NCBI GenBank assembly: GCA_021731365.1
Contig: JAKFXL010000002.1
Span: 1-40,554, forward strand
Length of the DNA stretch: 40,554 nt
DNA from: Gammaproteobacteria bacterium
Lineage (GTDB): Bacteria > Pseudomonadota > Gammaproteobacteria > Tenderiales > Tenderiaceae
Direction of reading: 5' to 3'
Below are positions 1 through 9,255 of this stretch, piece after piece. Positions within the stretch are counted from its first letter, which is position 1. Each line of letters starts with the position of its first letter. The notes below the pieces were generated by a model that was given only the letters and a program-made list of their open reading frames with translations, was not told the DNA's origin and did no database searches. The position numbers and the translations under genes were made by a program.

Positions 1-156
1 CAGGGTGAGATGAGCGCTAAGGATTTGTGGCAGCGCTTTGGTGGTGAGATCGACGCCTTTTACGCACAGTTAAAAACCGAGGTCGCCCATGGTTGGATTT
101 TGGAGCCGGCCCCGGCGCAGATGCGCGAGAAGATCACCGACATGGCGGGAGCCTGA
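1..156 (+). CDS. C-terminal fragment of an unidentified protein, possibly type I restriction HsdR
   Basis: The frame is open from the first base and ends at a TGA at 154-156, giving 51 residues of a gene that starts outside the window. The fragment contains DLWQRFGGEIDAFYAQLKTE followed by a GWI motif. This resembles, from memory, the C-terminal tail of type I restriction R subunits. The stop is one base before the start of the next gene, so this is probably the upstream gene of the same operon. The defence-type neighbours fit a restriction locus, but 51 residues carry no catalytic motif, so HsdR is only a tentative identification. Another helicase or nuclease is possible. Confidence 0.4.
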   Translation, partial: QGEMSAKDLWQRFGGEIDAFYAQLKTEVAHGWILEPAPAQMREKITDMAGA

Positions 157-157
157 G

Positions 158-1948
158 ATGCAACTGCAGCGCCTGCGTATTGCCAACTTCCGCAATCTGC
201 GTGATCTGGAGATTGTGTTCAATACCCATCTGGCACCCAATGCCGGTGCCCCTGCTGATGTGCCCACCAAGGCGATCCGTAGCCATGCCTTGATTGGCCA
301 AAATGGCACCGGTAAATCTAACCTCATCGAGGCGTTGATCACTATCTTCCGTGATATCGATCTGGATCGCGAAGCGGCCTTTGACTATGGGTTGGAGTAC
401 ACCATTCGCGGCCACAACATACGTATCGAGGCAGACACTGCCAAACAGAAGCGCCCCTATGTGTGGGTGGATGGTGAGCGTAAGTATCAGGAGTATCTGA
501 TCAAAAATGATCCGCCGGATAAAGAGCCACGTGACGAACGCCGTGGCCCCCGGTTGTTGCCGTCACACATCTTTGCCTATTACTCCGGCCGTAACGAGCG
601 TATGGAGGTGTTGTTTCAGGAGCATCAGCGTCGTTTCAATGACCGTCAGGAGATTACCGCCGATGAAGTGCTGCCCGAACATCTGCTGGAGAACTTTACC
701 GGCACAGATGCTGACATTCGCTCAATAGATGAAGCGAAACGTAGGCGCGAATCTCGGCTCAAAAAAGCGGGCGACGACCGCTTGCGCCGCCTGTTTTATT
801 GTCGCGGCGGCCATAGCCAGTTGGTGCTGTTGGCCTGTCTGCTCTCCGATGATCCGGTGTTCAAGAAGGTGATGGCCAATCTGCATATCGAGTCGCTGGA
901 GTCGGCGCTGTTTGTGCTGAAAGAGCCGCACCGCCTGCGTGAAAAGCGTAAGGGTGGCAAGTTTGATGAAAATGAGTTGAACGAAGGTGATCCACGCTTC
1001 TGGTACGCACGCGGCAATGTGGTGAGCGAGTTCCTCGATAAGCTTTGGCAGGTCGCCTGGGCACCTATCGAGCAGGAGGCGACCAAACAGATTGATTTTC
1101 GCGGCCGGAGTGAAAAACAGAAACAGCTCTACCTGTTTGTACCCAGCCAGGAGAAGCTACGCCAGCTAGGTGAGTTGGTGGGCGGTACCGACAGCTTCTT
1201 CCGCTATGCCGAGGGGGCGTACATTGGTGATCTTATCGATGAGGTGCGCATTACCGTCAAAAAGCGCGATGAAGATGGTGGTAAGGTGAGCTTTACTCAA
1301 CTCTCGGAAGGCGAGCTACAGATGCTTACGGTGTTGGGTTTGATGCGCATCACTCGCGAGGATCATTGCCTGTTTTTGCTGGATGAGCCTGATACCCATC
1401 TCAACCCAATCTGGAAACTGCGTTACTTCGATGATATCGAGGGAGTGTTAAACGCGGGCGAGGGCGCACAGCTACAGGGCGAATCACAAATCCTCATCAC
1501 CACCCATGACCCCATGATGGTAGGCGGCCTCAAGCGCGAGCAGGTGCATATTATGCGGCGTGAGGGTAACCGTACCTTGGTGGAGCAGCCCGATATACAT
1601 CCGCAGGGCATGGGGGTAACGGGGTTGTTGAAGAGCGAATTGTTCGGCCTATCATCCACGTTGGATATCGAAACCGAGCGCCGCCTGTTCCGTCGCAATG
1701 AGTTGTTTGTGAAGCAGCCGCGAACCGCCGAAGAAGAGGCCGAGTTGAGCCGCCTGAGTGCCGAGCTGGCGGATCTGGGGTTCTCGACCGCCGATTTCCG
1801 CGATCCCGACTACGCGCTGTTTGTGCGCAAGATGGCGCAGCATCGGCGCTTCCGAAAACCCGTACTGACCCCAGAGGAGCAAACCGAGCAGGATGCGATT
1901 GCGGATTCCATCATCGACGAGATCTTGCGCGAGGAGGATAGCCAGTGA
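158..1948 (+). CDS. AAA/ABC-type ATPase, Septu PtuA-like / restriction-associated
   Basis: This is a 596-aa ABC-class ATPase of the RecF/SMC-like defence type. It has a Walker A GQNGTGKS at residues 47-54, an ABC signature LSEGE at 382-386, a Walker B FLLDEPD with D409 and E410, and the H-loop in ITTHDP at H450, so all ATPase motifs are intact. The N-terminus MQLQRLRIANFRNLRDL is the usual first strand of these proteins. I chose the ATG at 158, one base after the preceding stop, because residues upstream of it do not fit the family. Its last codons overlap the HNH gene by four bases. In Septu systems PtuA is the ATPase partner of the HNH nuclease PtuB, and similar ATPases also accompany type I restriction loci. 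A role in anti-phage defence is inferred from these pairings. Confidence 0.8.
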   Translation: MQLQRLRIANFRNLRDLEIVFNTHLAPNAGAPADVPTKAIRSHALIGQNGTGKSNLIEALITIFRDIDLDREAAFDYGLEYTIRGHNIRIEADTAKQKRPYVWVDGERKYQEYLIKNDPPDKEPRDERRGPRLLPSHIFAYYSGRNERMEVLFQEHQRRFNDRQEITADEVLPEHLLENFTGTDADIRSIDEAKRRRESRLKKAGDDRLRRLFYCRGGHSQLVLLACLLSDDPVFKKVMANLHIESLESALFVLKEPHRLREKRKGGKFDENELNEGDPRFWYARGNVVSEFLDKLWQVAWAPIEQEATKQIDFRGRSEKQKQLYLFVPSQEKLRQLGELVGGTDSFFRYAEGAYIGDLIDEVRITVKKRDEDGGKVSFTQLSEGELQMLTVLGLMRITREDHCLFLLDEPDTHLNPIWKLRYFDDIEGVLNAGEGAQLQGESQILITTHDPMMVGGLKREQVHIMRREGNRTLVEQPDIHPQGMGVTGLLKSELFGLSSTLDIETERRLFRRNELFVKQPRTAEEEAELSRLSAELADLGFSTADFRDPDYALFVRKMAQHRRFRKPVLTPEEQTEQDAIADSIIDEILREEDSQ

Positions 1949-2802
1949 TCTGGATCGACTTGGAACACAAGCTCCCCACCGATGCCGACATCCCTAACTG
2001 GGCGCCCTGGACGCAGCCACAGTGGGACGCGTGGTTGGCAGAGTCTGATCGTTTGGTCAATGAGCTGGCAAAGCTGAACGCCGCGGGCCAAATCAATGAG
2101 CGTAACAAACTGATAGACGGCCATAGTGCACATTGGGGAAAACTCAAACCATGGTTGCTTGCGCTCTCGGACGGCAAGTGTTGGTTTACTGAGGCGCGTG
2201 ATATTGCCTCGCATCTGGATGTTGAGCATTTCCGGCCAAAGAAGTCGGCACGTAATGTCAAAGGATCTGATAGGGACGGTTATTGGTGGCTGGCGTTTAA
2301 TTACATGAATTTCCGCATAGCGGGTACGGTGCCCAATCGCAAAAAAGGCGTGTGGTTCCCGTTGCGCTACGGTTCACGCTGTTCATCCTACGCACGTCGC
2401 TGTGAAGGTGACGAAATGCCGCATTTTCTGGATCCGACCAATGCTTACGATGTGAGTCTTTTGGCTTTTGACGAAGAGGGTAAGGCTATTCCTGCCCCCG
2501 GCATTTCTCGTTGGGAATACATACGCGTCCGGCGCACTGTCGAGCGCTTGAAACTCTCTGAGCATCAAGCACTGGCCGAAGAGCGTCGTAAAGTGTGGCA
2601 GCGTGTGAATAACGCCATCAAACGGTACTACCAAGCAAAATCAGAGGCTACTTCAGCTCATGCGGCAGTAGCTCGTGAGAGACTTCGCGAAAGCGCCATG
2701 CAGATTGCAGCGTTTACAAAGCCTAGCGCTGAGCTCTCCGCTGTTGCTAGATGGTGTGTGTTATTACGTAATGATCCACAACTCTCAAGGTTGGTGGCAT
2801 GA
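1945..2802 (+). CDS. HNH-nuclease-like protein, Septu PtuB-like
   Basis: This 285-aa protein begins at a GTG that overlaps the stop of the ATPase gene (GTGA), so translation is probably coupled. The core is C79-W-F-T-E, H90 and DVEHFRPK (residues 92-99), then YWWLAFNYMNFR (113-124), NRKKG (131-135) and FLDP (161-164). This order matches the PtuB-type HNH fold, in which the VEHFRPK block supplies the first catalytic His. The usual CxxC zinc ligands are not complete: only one Cys is present in CWFTE and the second CxxC is replaced by GTVPNRKKG. The nuclease may therefore fold without the usual zinc, or be a divergent branch. Predicted role: DNA or RNA cleavage by the ATPase complex during phage infection. 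The family call is good and the activity is inferred. Confidence 0.75.
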   Translation: MIWIDLEHKLPTDADIPNWAPWTQPQWDAWLAESDRLVNELAKLNAAGQINERNKLIDGHSAHWGKLKPWLLALSDGKCWFTEARDIASHLDVEHFRPKKSARNVKGSDRDGYWWLAFNYMNFRIAGTVPNRKKGVWFPLRYGSRCSSYARRCEGDEMPHFLDPTNAYDVSLLAFDEEGKAIPAPGISRWEYIRVRRTVERLKLSEHQALAEERRKVWQRVNNAIKRYYQAKSEATSAHAAVARERLRESAMQIAAFTKPSAELSAVARWCVLLRNDPQLSRLVA

Positions 2803-3818
2803 GCAAGAGTTACCAACCGCCCTACTCTCTCACGCCGCCTATCCTGAACTTGGTCGCTGAGATCAGCGAGGCCATTGGCCGCTTGTCGACACAGACTGAG
2901 AGCACCAAAGAGTTACGCCTGCGGCGCATCAACCGCATCCGCACCATCCAGGGTTCGCTGGCGATTGAGGGCAACACCCTGAGTGAGGCACAGATCACCG
3001 CGATTTTGGAGGGCAAGCAGGTCATTGCCCCGCCGCGGGAGATTCAGGAGGTGCGTAATGCCATTGCCGCCTATGACTGTTTCGAGCAGTGGTTACCTCA
3101 TGCTGAAGCTGATCTGCTTACAGCACATCGCATGCTCATGACAGGGCTGCTGGAGGAAGCGGGTGTTTATCGACGTGGTGGTGTGGGGGTGATGGCGGGT
3201 GGGCAGGTCATCCACATGGCGCCGCCTGCTGATCGTGTTTCCACCTTGATGGGCAATCTGTTGCATTGGCTACAGACAACGGATCACCACCCGCTGATTG
3301 CCAGTTCGGTATTTCATTACGAATTCGAGTTCATCCACCCCTTCACCGATGGCAATGGCCGCATGGGGAGGTTGTGGCAGACCTTAATTCTGATCCGCTG
3401 GAATCCGCTGTTTGCTCATATCCCGGTCGAAAGTTTGGTGCATGAACATCAGGCGGACTATTACCGGGCGCTGCAACGCAGCACGCAACAGACAGACTCA
3501 GCTCCCTTTATTGAATTCATGCTCAGGATGGTTCTTGAGGCGGTGACTTCAACCGCTACCCCTCAAGTCGCACCTCAAGTCACCCCCCAAGTCGCACGAC
3601 TTCTGGAACTGCTTACGGGTGACATGGGGCGCGATGAGATCCAGAAAATTCTTGGCTTACAGGACCGGAAATCGTTCCGGGAACGTTATCTGGTCCCGGC
3701 ATTGGCGGCGGGACTGGTTGAGATGACGCTGCCCGACAAACCCAACAGCCGTTTGCAGAGGTATCGGCTGACCGATCAGGGGCGACGCTGGTTACAACAA
3801 CATCAGAGTGAGCGGTAA
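2799..3818 (+). CDS. Fic-family protein (AMP transferase) with C-terminal winged-helix-like domain
   Basis: The ATG overlaps the previous stop (ATGA), making this the third gene of the coupled trio. The 339-aa product carries the full Fic motif HPFTDGNGRMGR at 180-191, with catalytic H180. Upstream, SLAIEG at 53-58 matches the (S/T)xxxE(G/N) inhibitory helix, so this is a class II Fic enzyme held in check by its own N-terminus. A PQVA-PQVT-PQVA linker near residues 255-266 leads into a C-terminal domain of about 70 residues that looks like a winged helix. Fic enzymes usually transfer AMP from ATP to a target hydroxyl. Fic genes often travel with restriction loci, but the target here is unknown. 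The gene ends six bases from the convergent ispH stop, marking the border of the defence block. Confidence 0.85.
   Translation: MSKSYQPPYSLTPPILNLVAEISEAIGRLSTQTESTKELRLRRINRIRTIQGSLAIEGNTLSEAQITAILEGKQVIAPPREIQEVRNAIAAYDCFEQWLPHAEADLLTAHRMLMTGLLEEAGVYRRGGVGVMAGGQVIHMAPPADRVSTLMGNLLHWLQTTDHHPLIASSVFHYEFEFIHPFTDGNGRMGRLWQTLILIRWNPLFAHIPVESLVHEHQADYYRALQRSTQQTDSAPFIEFMLRMVLEAVTSTATPQVAPQVTPQVARLLELLTGDMGRDEIQKILGLQDRKSFRERYLVPALAAGLVEMTLPDKPNSRLQRYRLTDQGRRWLQQHQSER
3561..3596 (+). repeat. Three 12-bp tandem units inside the Fic gene
   Basis: The units CCTCAAGTCGCA, CCTCAAGTCACC and CCCCAAGTCGCA lie head to tail and encode PQVA, PQVT and PQVA. Because each unit is 12 bp, a change in copy number keeps the frame and only alters the length of the linker between the Fic core and the C-terminal domain. 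Confidence 0.8.
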
Positions 3819-3824
3819 CCCGCC

Positions 3825-4760
3825 CTACTGCAACCCCTTGGGCAGCGCAAACACCACGTTCTCTTCACGACCCTGGGCCTGTTCAACGTTGCCCACACCC
3901 CAGGCCTGGAGCTGTTCTACCACCTCATTCACCAGTATTTCAGGGGCGGAGGCACCCGCTGTCACACCTACGGTTGTCACCCCTTCCAGCCAGCTGCGAC
4001 GAATTTCACCTGCGTTATCGATCAGATGGGCCTTGGCACCCAGCTTGATTGCAATTTCCCGCAGGCGGTTGGAGTTGGAGCTGTTGGGCGACCCTACCAC
4101 CAGTATCAGTTCGCAGCGTGGTGCCAGATCTTTCACGGCATCCTGGCGGTTCTGGGTGGCGTAGCAGATATCATCCTTGCGCGGCCCTTCGATCTTGGGG
4201 TAGCACATTTTCAGGGCTGTGATGATGTCTTGGGTCTCATCCACAGAGAGGGTGGTCTGGGTGACAAAGGCGAGCCGCTCGGGGTCCTTAACCTCCAGCT
4301 GCACCACATCCACCGGGGTCTCAACCAGATAGACTCCACCGCTCCCCCCCTTGCTGCGGTACTGCCCCATGGTGCCTTCCACTTCGGGATGGCCGGCATG
4401 GCCAATCAGCACCACTTCACGACCATCCTGGGCAAAACGGGCCACTTCGAGATGGACCTTGGTAACCAGCGGGCAGGTGGCATCAAAAATTTTGAGTTTG
4501 CGCCGCTGCGCCTCCTCCCATACCGCTTTGGAGACCCCGTGGGCACTGAAGATCACGGTGGCGTCGTCCGGCACATCCTCCAGCTCATCCACAAATACCG
4601 CGCCCCGCTCACGTAATCCATCCACCACAAATTTGTTGTGCACCACCTCATGGCGTACGTAGATGGGCGCGCCAAAAAGCTCCAGGGCACGCTCAACGAT
4701 ACCGATGGCGCGATCAACACCGGCACAAAAACCACGGGGATTGGCAAGCAGAACAGTCAT
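3825..4760 (-). CDS. ispH: 4-hydroxy-3-methylbut-2-enyl diphosphate reductase (IspH/LytB)
   Basis: IspH catalyses the last step of the methylerythritol phosphate pathway, making isopentenyl and dimethylallyl diphosphate. The 311-aa protein keeps the three iron-sulfur cysteines C12 (GFCAGV), C96 (DATCPLV) and C199 (DICYATQ), and the HEVVHN and SAHGV motifs. Length and start match the family. It is the last gene of the murJ-ribF-ileS-lspA-ispH minus-strand run, 88 bp after lspA. The fkpB/slpA gene that separates lspA and ispH in Escherichia coli is absent. Confidence 0.97.
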   Translation of the reverse strand: MTVLLANPRGFCAGVDRAIGIVERALELFGAPIYVRHEVVHNKFVVDGLRERGAVFVDELEDVPDDATVIFSAHGVSKAVWEEAQRRKLKIFDATCPLVTKVHLEVARFAQDGREVVLIGHAGHPEVEGTMGQYRSKGGSGGVYLVETPVDVVQLEVKDPERLAFVTQTTLSVDETQDIITALKMCYPKIEGPRKDDICYATQNRQDAVKDLAPRCELILVVGSPNSSNSNRLREIAIKLGAKAHLIDNAGEIRRSWLEGVTTVGVTAGASAPEILVNEVVEQLQAWGVGNVEQAQGREENVVFALPKGLQ

Positions 4761-4848
4761 AGTGAGATTCCAGTGTTTAACCTTAGTATCAACAACCCAA
4801 CCTCCGGCGGCGGAGGGCTGGCCCTACCAACAACTCTACAGTGAACGG

Positions 4849-5319
4849 TCAGGCAGCGGCATTTTTTTGTCCGCGCAGACCATCAATCACCATCATCACC
4901 GCACCGATGGTGATGGCAGAGTCGGCAATATTAAAGGCTGGCCAGTGCCAGTCTTTAATATAGATATCAATAAAATCAATTACATGACCAATGTAAACAC
5001 GGTCGATCACATTGCCAATTGCCCCCCCCAGGATCAGGGTGAGCGCTACCGCCATCCAGCGCTCCTGGCGGCTAAGACGTAACAGCCAGCTCACAATAAA
5101 GGCCGACACCCCCAGTGCCAATACGATAAAAAACCAGCGCTGCCAGCCCCCCGCATCGGCCAGAAAGCTGAAAGCGGCACCGGGATTGTAGGAGAGTGTG
5201 AGGTTAAACCCCGCCATCACCTGCTGCGGTGAATAGAGCTGTAGCTGGCTGTCGGCCCAATATTTGGTGAGCTGGTCCAGTACCACCACCGCAACCGATA
5301 ACCAGACCCAACGCAACAT
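4849..5319 (-). CDS. lspA: Prolipoprotein signal peptidase II
   Basis: LspA is an inner-membrane aspartyl protease that removes signal peptides from lipid-modified prolipoproteins. The 156-aa protein has four hydrophobic segments. The catalytic aspartates lie in GNVIDRVYIGHVIDF, and an NPGAAFS motif is present. The frame is open further upstream, but the ATG at 5319 (MLRWVWLSVAVVVLDQLTKY) is the likely start because it has a strong ribosome binding site, while the longer form would run into ileS. The gene follows the ileS stop by 13 bp, so the two are co-transcribed. Confidence 0.95.
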   Translation of the reverse strand: MLRWVWLSVAVVVLDQLTKYWADSQLQLYSPQQVMAGFNLTLSYNPGAAFSFLADAGGWQRWFFIVLALGVSAFIVSWLLRLSRQERWMAVALTLILGGAIGNVIDRVYIGHVIDFIDIYIKDWHWPAFNIADSAITIGAVMMVIDGLRGQKNAAA

Positions 5320-5322
5320 AGA

Positions 5323-5330
5323 GTTCTCCT
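5323..5330 (-). promoter_or_regulatory. Ribosome binding site that sets the lspA start
   Basis: AGGAGAAC on the minus strand lies three bases upstream of the ATG at 5319, with the AGGAG core at the normal distance. It begins just after the ileS stop and supports the short form of LspA. Confidence 0.7.
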
Positions 5331-5332
5331 GT

Positions 5333-8215
5333 TTAGGCATAACGACGCTGCTCACCTTCACCCGCTACATTCTCCACACACCGGCCACACAGCTCGGGAT
5401 GTTCGTTATGACTACCCACGTCTTCACGATGGTGCCAGCAGCGTACACATTTAGTCTGGGGCGATGGCACTGCGCCAATCCACAGTTCAGCATTCGACTC
5501 TAGAGTATAGTGTGTCGCCGTATCGGGAATAACCTCTGTGCCGTAAACACGGGCAGCGGAGGTGATCAAGACAAAACGCAGCTCGTCACCAAGCTGTTCC
5601 AGCTGCGACTTGAGTTCACTGCCGCAGTAAAGATCAACCTCGGCATCAAGCGAACCGCCGATACTACCGGCGACACGCAGCTTCTCCAGCTCCTTTTTCA
5701 CCACTTCGCGCACCTGCAGCACCTGCTCCCAGAAGGCCGCGCCAAACACCTCATCGCTCACCGCTGGCAGCTCATACCAGGTCTCAAGAAAGACTGACTC
5801 ACTGCGGGGACCGGGGATGTTGCCCCAGATCTCTTCGGCGGTGAAAGAGAGGATCGGTGCCAGCCAGCGGGTCATCGCCTCGATGATGTGGTACATGGCA
5901 CTCTGGCAGGAGCGACGGGCGACGCTGTCAGCTTTGGTGGTGTACTGGCGATCTTTCACGATATCGAGGTAGAAACCGCCCAGATCAACGGCACAGAAGT
6001 TGTGTACTTTCTGATAGATAAGGTGGAACTCGTAGCTCTCATAAGCGGCCTGCACATCGCGCTGCAGCTCACTGGCCCGCGCCACCACCCAACGATCCAG
6101 CGCCAGCATTTCGTCCGGCTTGACCATGTGCTGCGCCGGATCAAAACCGTCGATGTTGGCGAGCAGGAAACGGGCAGTATTACGCATACGGCGATAGGCG
6201 TCGGCGGTACGTTTGAGGATCTCATCAGAGACACTCATCTCGGCACGGTAGTCAGTCGCTGCCACCCAGAGACGCAGTATATCAGCGCCCAGGGAGTTGG
6301 CCACCTGCTGCGGTGCAACGATATTGCCTTTGGACTTGGACATCTTTTCGCCCTTGGCATCCACGGTAAACCCGTGGGTCAGCACCGCCTTGTAAGGGGC
6401 GACACCACGCATGGCAACCGCCGAGAGCAGGGATGACTGGAACCAGCCACGGTGCTGGTCCGAACCTTCCAGATAGAGATCCGCCGGCAGTCCAAGTTCA
6501 GGACGGCGTTCCAATACAGCGGCGTGAGTCACCCCTGAATCGAACCAGACGTCGAGGGTATCGCTGACCTTGTCGTAGTGTGCCGCCTCATCACCCAGCA
6601 GCTCGGCAGCATCCATCTCAAACCAGGCATCAACACCACCCTGCTCAATGCGCAACGCCACCTGTTCGATCAACTCACTGGTATTGGGGTGTAGCTTGCC
6701 ACTCTCTTTATGAACAAACAGCGCCATTGGCACACCCCAGGTACGCTGGCGCGAAACACACCAGTCGGGACGCTTCTCCACCATACCTTCGATACGGGCC
6801 TGGCCCCAGTCGGGCAGCCACTTGGAACTTTTAATGGCGTCCAGCGCCTGCCCACGCAGCCCCTTCTGCTCCATGCTGATACCCCGCTGCTCGTTCCCGA
6901 CGGCACCGGGATACACCGCGTCCATGCGGATAAACCACTGCGGCGTGGCGCGGAAGATAATCGGTGTCTTGTGACGCCAGCAGTGTGGATAGCTGTGTTT
7001 CAGTGCCGCGGCACGTACCAGTTTGCCGTTGGTTTTCAATACCTCAAGCACGTGGTCGTTGGCGCTGAAGACATGTTCGCCGGCAAACAGCTCGGTATTG
7101 GGCAGAAAGCGGCCATCACCGCCCACGGGGTTATCAATTTTAAGGTTATAACGACGACCAATCACATAGTCATCCTGGCCATGGCCGGGGGCGGTATGTA
7201 CCGCGCCAGTACCGGCATCGGTGGTGACGTGATCACCCAGGACGATCGGCACTTCGCGATCATAAAACGGATGGGCCAGCGCCAACCCTTCCAACTCACT
7301 GCCTTTGCAGTAGGCAACCACACGATGTTTGTCGAAACCGTAACGGACCATGCAATCTTTAAGCAGCGCCTCGGCGACCACCAGGCGTTCAACGCCATGT
7401 TCACCTTCACACTGCACCACGGCGTAGTCGAGCTCTGGATTGAGGCAGATCGCCTGGTTCGCGGGCAGCGTCCACGGCGTGGTGGTCCAGATCACGACGG
7501 AGATCGGGCCGCTACCTTCGTGATCCTCAACATGGTGGCAACGCTGCATAAGCACCGCATCATCAAGCACGGCAAAACGCACATCGATGGCGGGCGATAC
7601 CTTATCTTCATATTCAACCTCCGCCTCCGCCAGTGCCGAGCCACAATCGGTGCACCAGTGCACCGGCTTACTACCTTTGTGCAGGTGGCCATTGTTGACG
7701 ATGCGCCCCAGACTACGGACGATATCGGCTTCGAACCTGAAATCCATGGTGAGATAGGGGTTGTCCCAATCACCAATCACACCCAGGCGTCGGAAATCCT
7801 CGCGCTGCAGATCAACCTGTTTACCGGCATACTCACGACAGGCATTACGGAAAGTCTTGGCGTCCACCTTGTGACCGGCCTTGCCGATCTTTTTCTCCAC
7901 CTGCAACTCGATGGGCAGACCGTGGCAATCCCAGCCCGGCACATAGGGCGAATCAAAGCCGCTCATGGTCTTTGATTTAACAATGATGTCCTTCAACACC
8001 TTATTAACCGCGTGGCCGATATGGATCTGGCCGTTGGCGTAGGGCGGGCCATCATGCAGAATAAACTTGTTGCGGCCCGCGCCTTTGGCGCGCAGCTTGC
8101 CGTAGAGATCATTCTCCTGCCACTGCTTCACCATCGCCGGCTCACGATTAGGCAGACTCGCCTTCATGGGGAAATCGGTATTGGGCAGGTTCAGGGTGTG
8201 TTTATAGTCAGCCAT
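5333..8215 (-). CDS. ileS: Isoleucyl-tRNA synthetase
   Basis: This cytoplasmic class I synthetase charges tRNA-Ile. The 960-aa protein has the HIGH motif at residues 65-68 in [12 protein letters not shown], the KMSKS loop at 624-628, and a C-terminal zinc site with C923, C926, C943 and C946. It also has the editing-domain context between the two signature motifs. Length is typical of bacterial IleS with the C-terminal zinc finger. It sits 29 bp after ribF and 13 bp before lspA, the conserved proteobacterial order. Confidence 0.98.
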   Translation of the reverse strand: MADYKHTLNLPNTDFPMKASLPNREPAMVKQWQENDLYGKLRAKGAGRNKFILHDGPPYANGQIHIGHAVNKVLKDIIVKSKTMSGFDSPYVPGWDCHGLPIELQVEKKIGKAGHKVDAKTFRNACREYAGKQVDLQREDFRRLGVIGDWDNPYLTMDFRFEADIVRSLGRIVNNGHLHKGSKPVHWCTDCGSALAEAEVEYEDKVSPAIDVRFAVLDDAVLMQRCHHVEDHEGSGPISVVIWTTTPWTLPANQAICLNPELDYAVVQCEGEHGVERLVVAEALLKDCMVRYGFDKHRVVAYCKGSELEGLALAHPFYDREVPIVLGDHVTTDAGTGAVHTAPGHGQDDYVIGRRYNLKIDNPVGGDGRFLPNTELFAGEHVFSANDHVLEVLKTNGKLVRAAALKHSYPHCWRHKTPIIFRATPQWFIRMDAVYPGAVGNEQRGISMEQKGLRGQALDAIKSSKWLPDWGQARIEGMVEKRPDWCVSRQRTWGVPMALFVHKESGKLHPNTSELIEQVALRIEQGGVDAWFEMDAAELLGDEAAHYDKVSDTLDVWFDSGVTHAAVLERRPELGLPADLYLEGSDQHRGWFQSSLLSAVAMRGVAPYKAVLTHGFTVDAKGEKMSKSKGNIVAPQQVANSLGADILRLWVAATDYRAEMSVSDEILKRTADAYRRMRNTARFLLANIDGFDPAQHMVKPDEMLALDRWVVARASELQRDVQAAYESYEFHLIYQKVHNFCAVDLGGFYLDIVKDRQYTTKADSVARRSCQSAMYHIIEAMTRWLAPILSFTAEEIWGNIPGPRSESVFLETWYELPAVSDEVFGAAFWEQVLQVREVVKKELEKLRVAGSIGGSLDAEVDLYCGSELKSQLEQLGDELRFVLITSAARVYGTEVIPDTATHYTLESNAELWIGAVPSPQTKCVRCWHHREDVGSHNEHPELCGRCVENVAGEGEQRRYA

Positions 8216-8244
8216 GAGTCACTCTAGATAAACGTTAACATTTT

Positions 8245-9174
8245 TCAGCGCCGCGTAAAGTAGTCACGCGCAGCCGCCGCATCCAATCCTATCTGCTGCT
8301 TTAAGGCGTCGAGCGAGGCAAAACGGACCTCATCACGCAGCTTGTGCAGGAATACCACCTCGACATACCGGCCATAGATCTGTTGATCAAAATCAAACAG
8401 ATGCACCTCCAGCAAGGTGCGGGAGCCATCCACCGTGGGGCGCACACCGACGTTGGCAATCCCCGCCAGCGGCTCACCCTCAATACCAAACACCTCCACC
8501 GCAAACACACCACCCACCGGTATAGCCTGACGATGCAGATGGATATTGGCGGTAGGAAAACCGAGCTGACGCCCCAACTGCTGGCCCCGTGCCACCCGGC
8601 CACTCATGCGATAATCGCGCCCCAGCAACTTTGCCGCCGTTGCCATCTCACCACGCCCCAGCGCCTCACGCACCCGTGTACTGCTAACACGCTCGCCATC
8701 CACGCAGAAGCTATGCATGCTCACCACCTCAAAACCATGCTGCTGTCCAGCGGCCTTGAGCATGGCAAAGTCACCTTCGCGACCCCGGCCAAAGCGAAAA
8801 TCATCCCCCACCACCAGATAACGCGCCGCCAGCCCCGTTATCAACAGCCGCTCGATAAACTGTTGTGCCGAAAGCTGTGCCAACTCGGCATTAAATGGCA
8901 GACAGACAACCCGATCCACCGCGTAACGCCGCAACGCCTGTAGTTTCTCCCGCAGACGGGTCAGCCGCGGTGCCAACGCTGCCGCACCAAAATACTCCTG
9001 CGGCTGCGGCTCAAAGGTGACCACCACCGTCGGCAATGCCAACCGCCGCGCCGCCTCTGCCAGCTGCCCCAGGACTGCCTGATGACCAAGATGGACCCCA
9101 TCAAAGTTACCGATAGTCACCACACAGCCACGATGACGGGGTTGCAGGTTATGAAAACCGCGAATCAGTTCCAT
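8245..9174 (-). CDS. ribF: Bifunctional riboflavin kinase / FAD synthetase
   Basis: RibF phosphorylates riboflavin to FMN and adenylates FMN to FAD. The 309-aa protein has the N-terminal nucleotidyl-transferase motif GNFDGVHLGHQ (around residues 22-32), a VVGDDFRFGRGREGDF segment and the kinase-domain signature GFPTANIHL. Domain order and length match the family. It is the upstream partner of ileS, as in most gammaproteobacteria. Confidence 0.97.
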   Translation of the reverse strand: MELIRGFHNLQPRHRGCVVTIGNFDGVHLGHQAVLGQLAEAARRLALPTVVVTFEPQPQEYFGAAALAPRLTRLREKLQALRRYAVDRVVCLPFNAELAQLSAQQFIERLLITGLAARYLVVGDDFRFGRGREGDFAMLKAAGQQHGFEVVSMHSFCVDGERVSSTRVREALGRGEMATAAKLLGRDYRMSGRVARGQQLGRQLGFPTANIHLHRQAIPVGGVFAVEVFGIEGEPLAGIANVGVRPTVDGSRTLLEVHLFDFDQQIYGRYVEVVFLHKLRDEVRFASLDALKQQIGLDAAAARDYFTRR

Positions 9175-9255
9175 CTCAACTCACAAATGCGCCAATATCC
9201 AGCGACAAAAGAGGGCCATTATATGACACCTTGACGCAGCAACGGGAACAATCGC

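Noticed and set aside
4801-4816. CCTCCG/CGGAGG hairpin between ispH and lspA as a terminator
   Set aside because: The stem is only six bp and no T-run follows on the minus strand; lspA and ispH are probably co-transcribed.
5320-5361. N-terminal extension of LspA
   Set aside because: The extra 14 residues overlap the 3' end of ileS; the ATG at 5319 has a strong binding site and gives the normal length.
6710-7975. Long open frame of 421 codons on the plus strand opposite ileS
   Set aside because: It lies wholly within the well-supported ileS gene on the other strand, lacks recognisable domains and has the composition of an antisense reading of a coding sequence.
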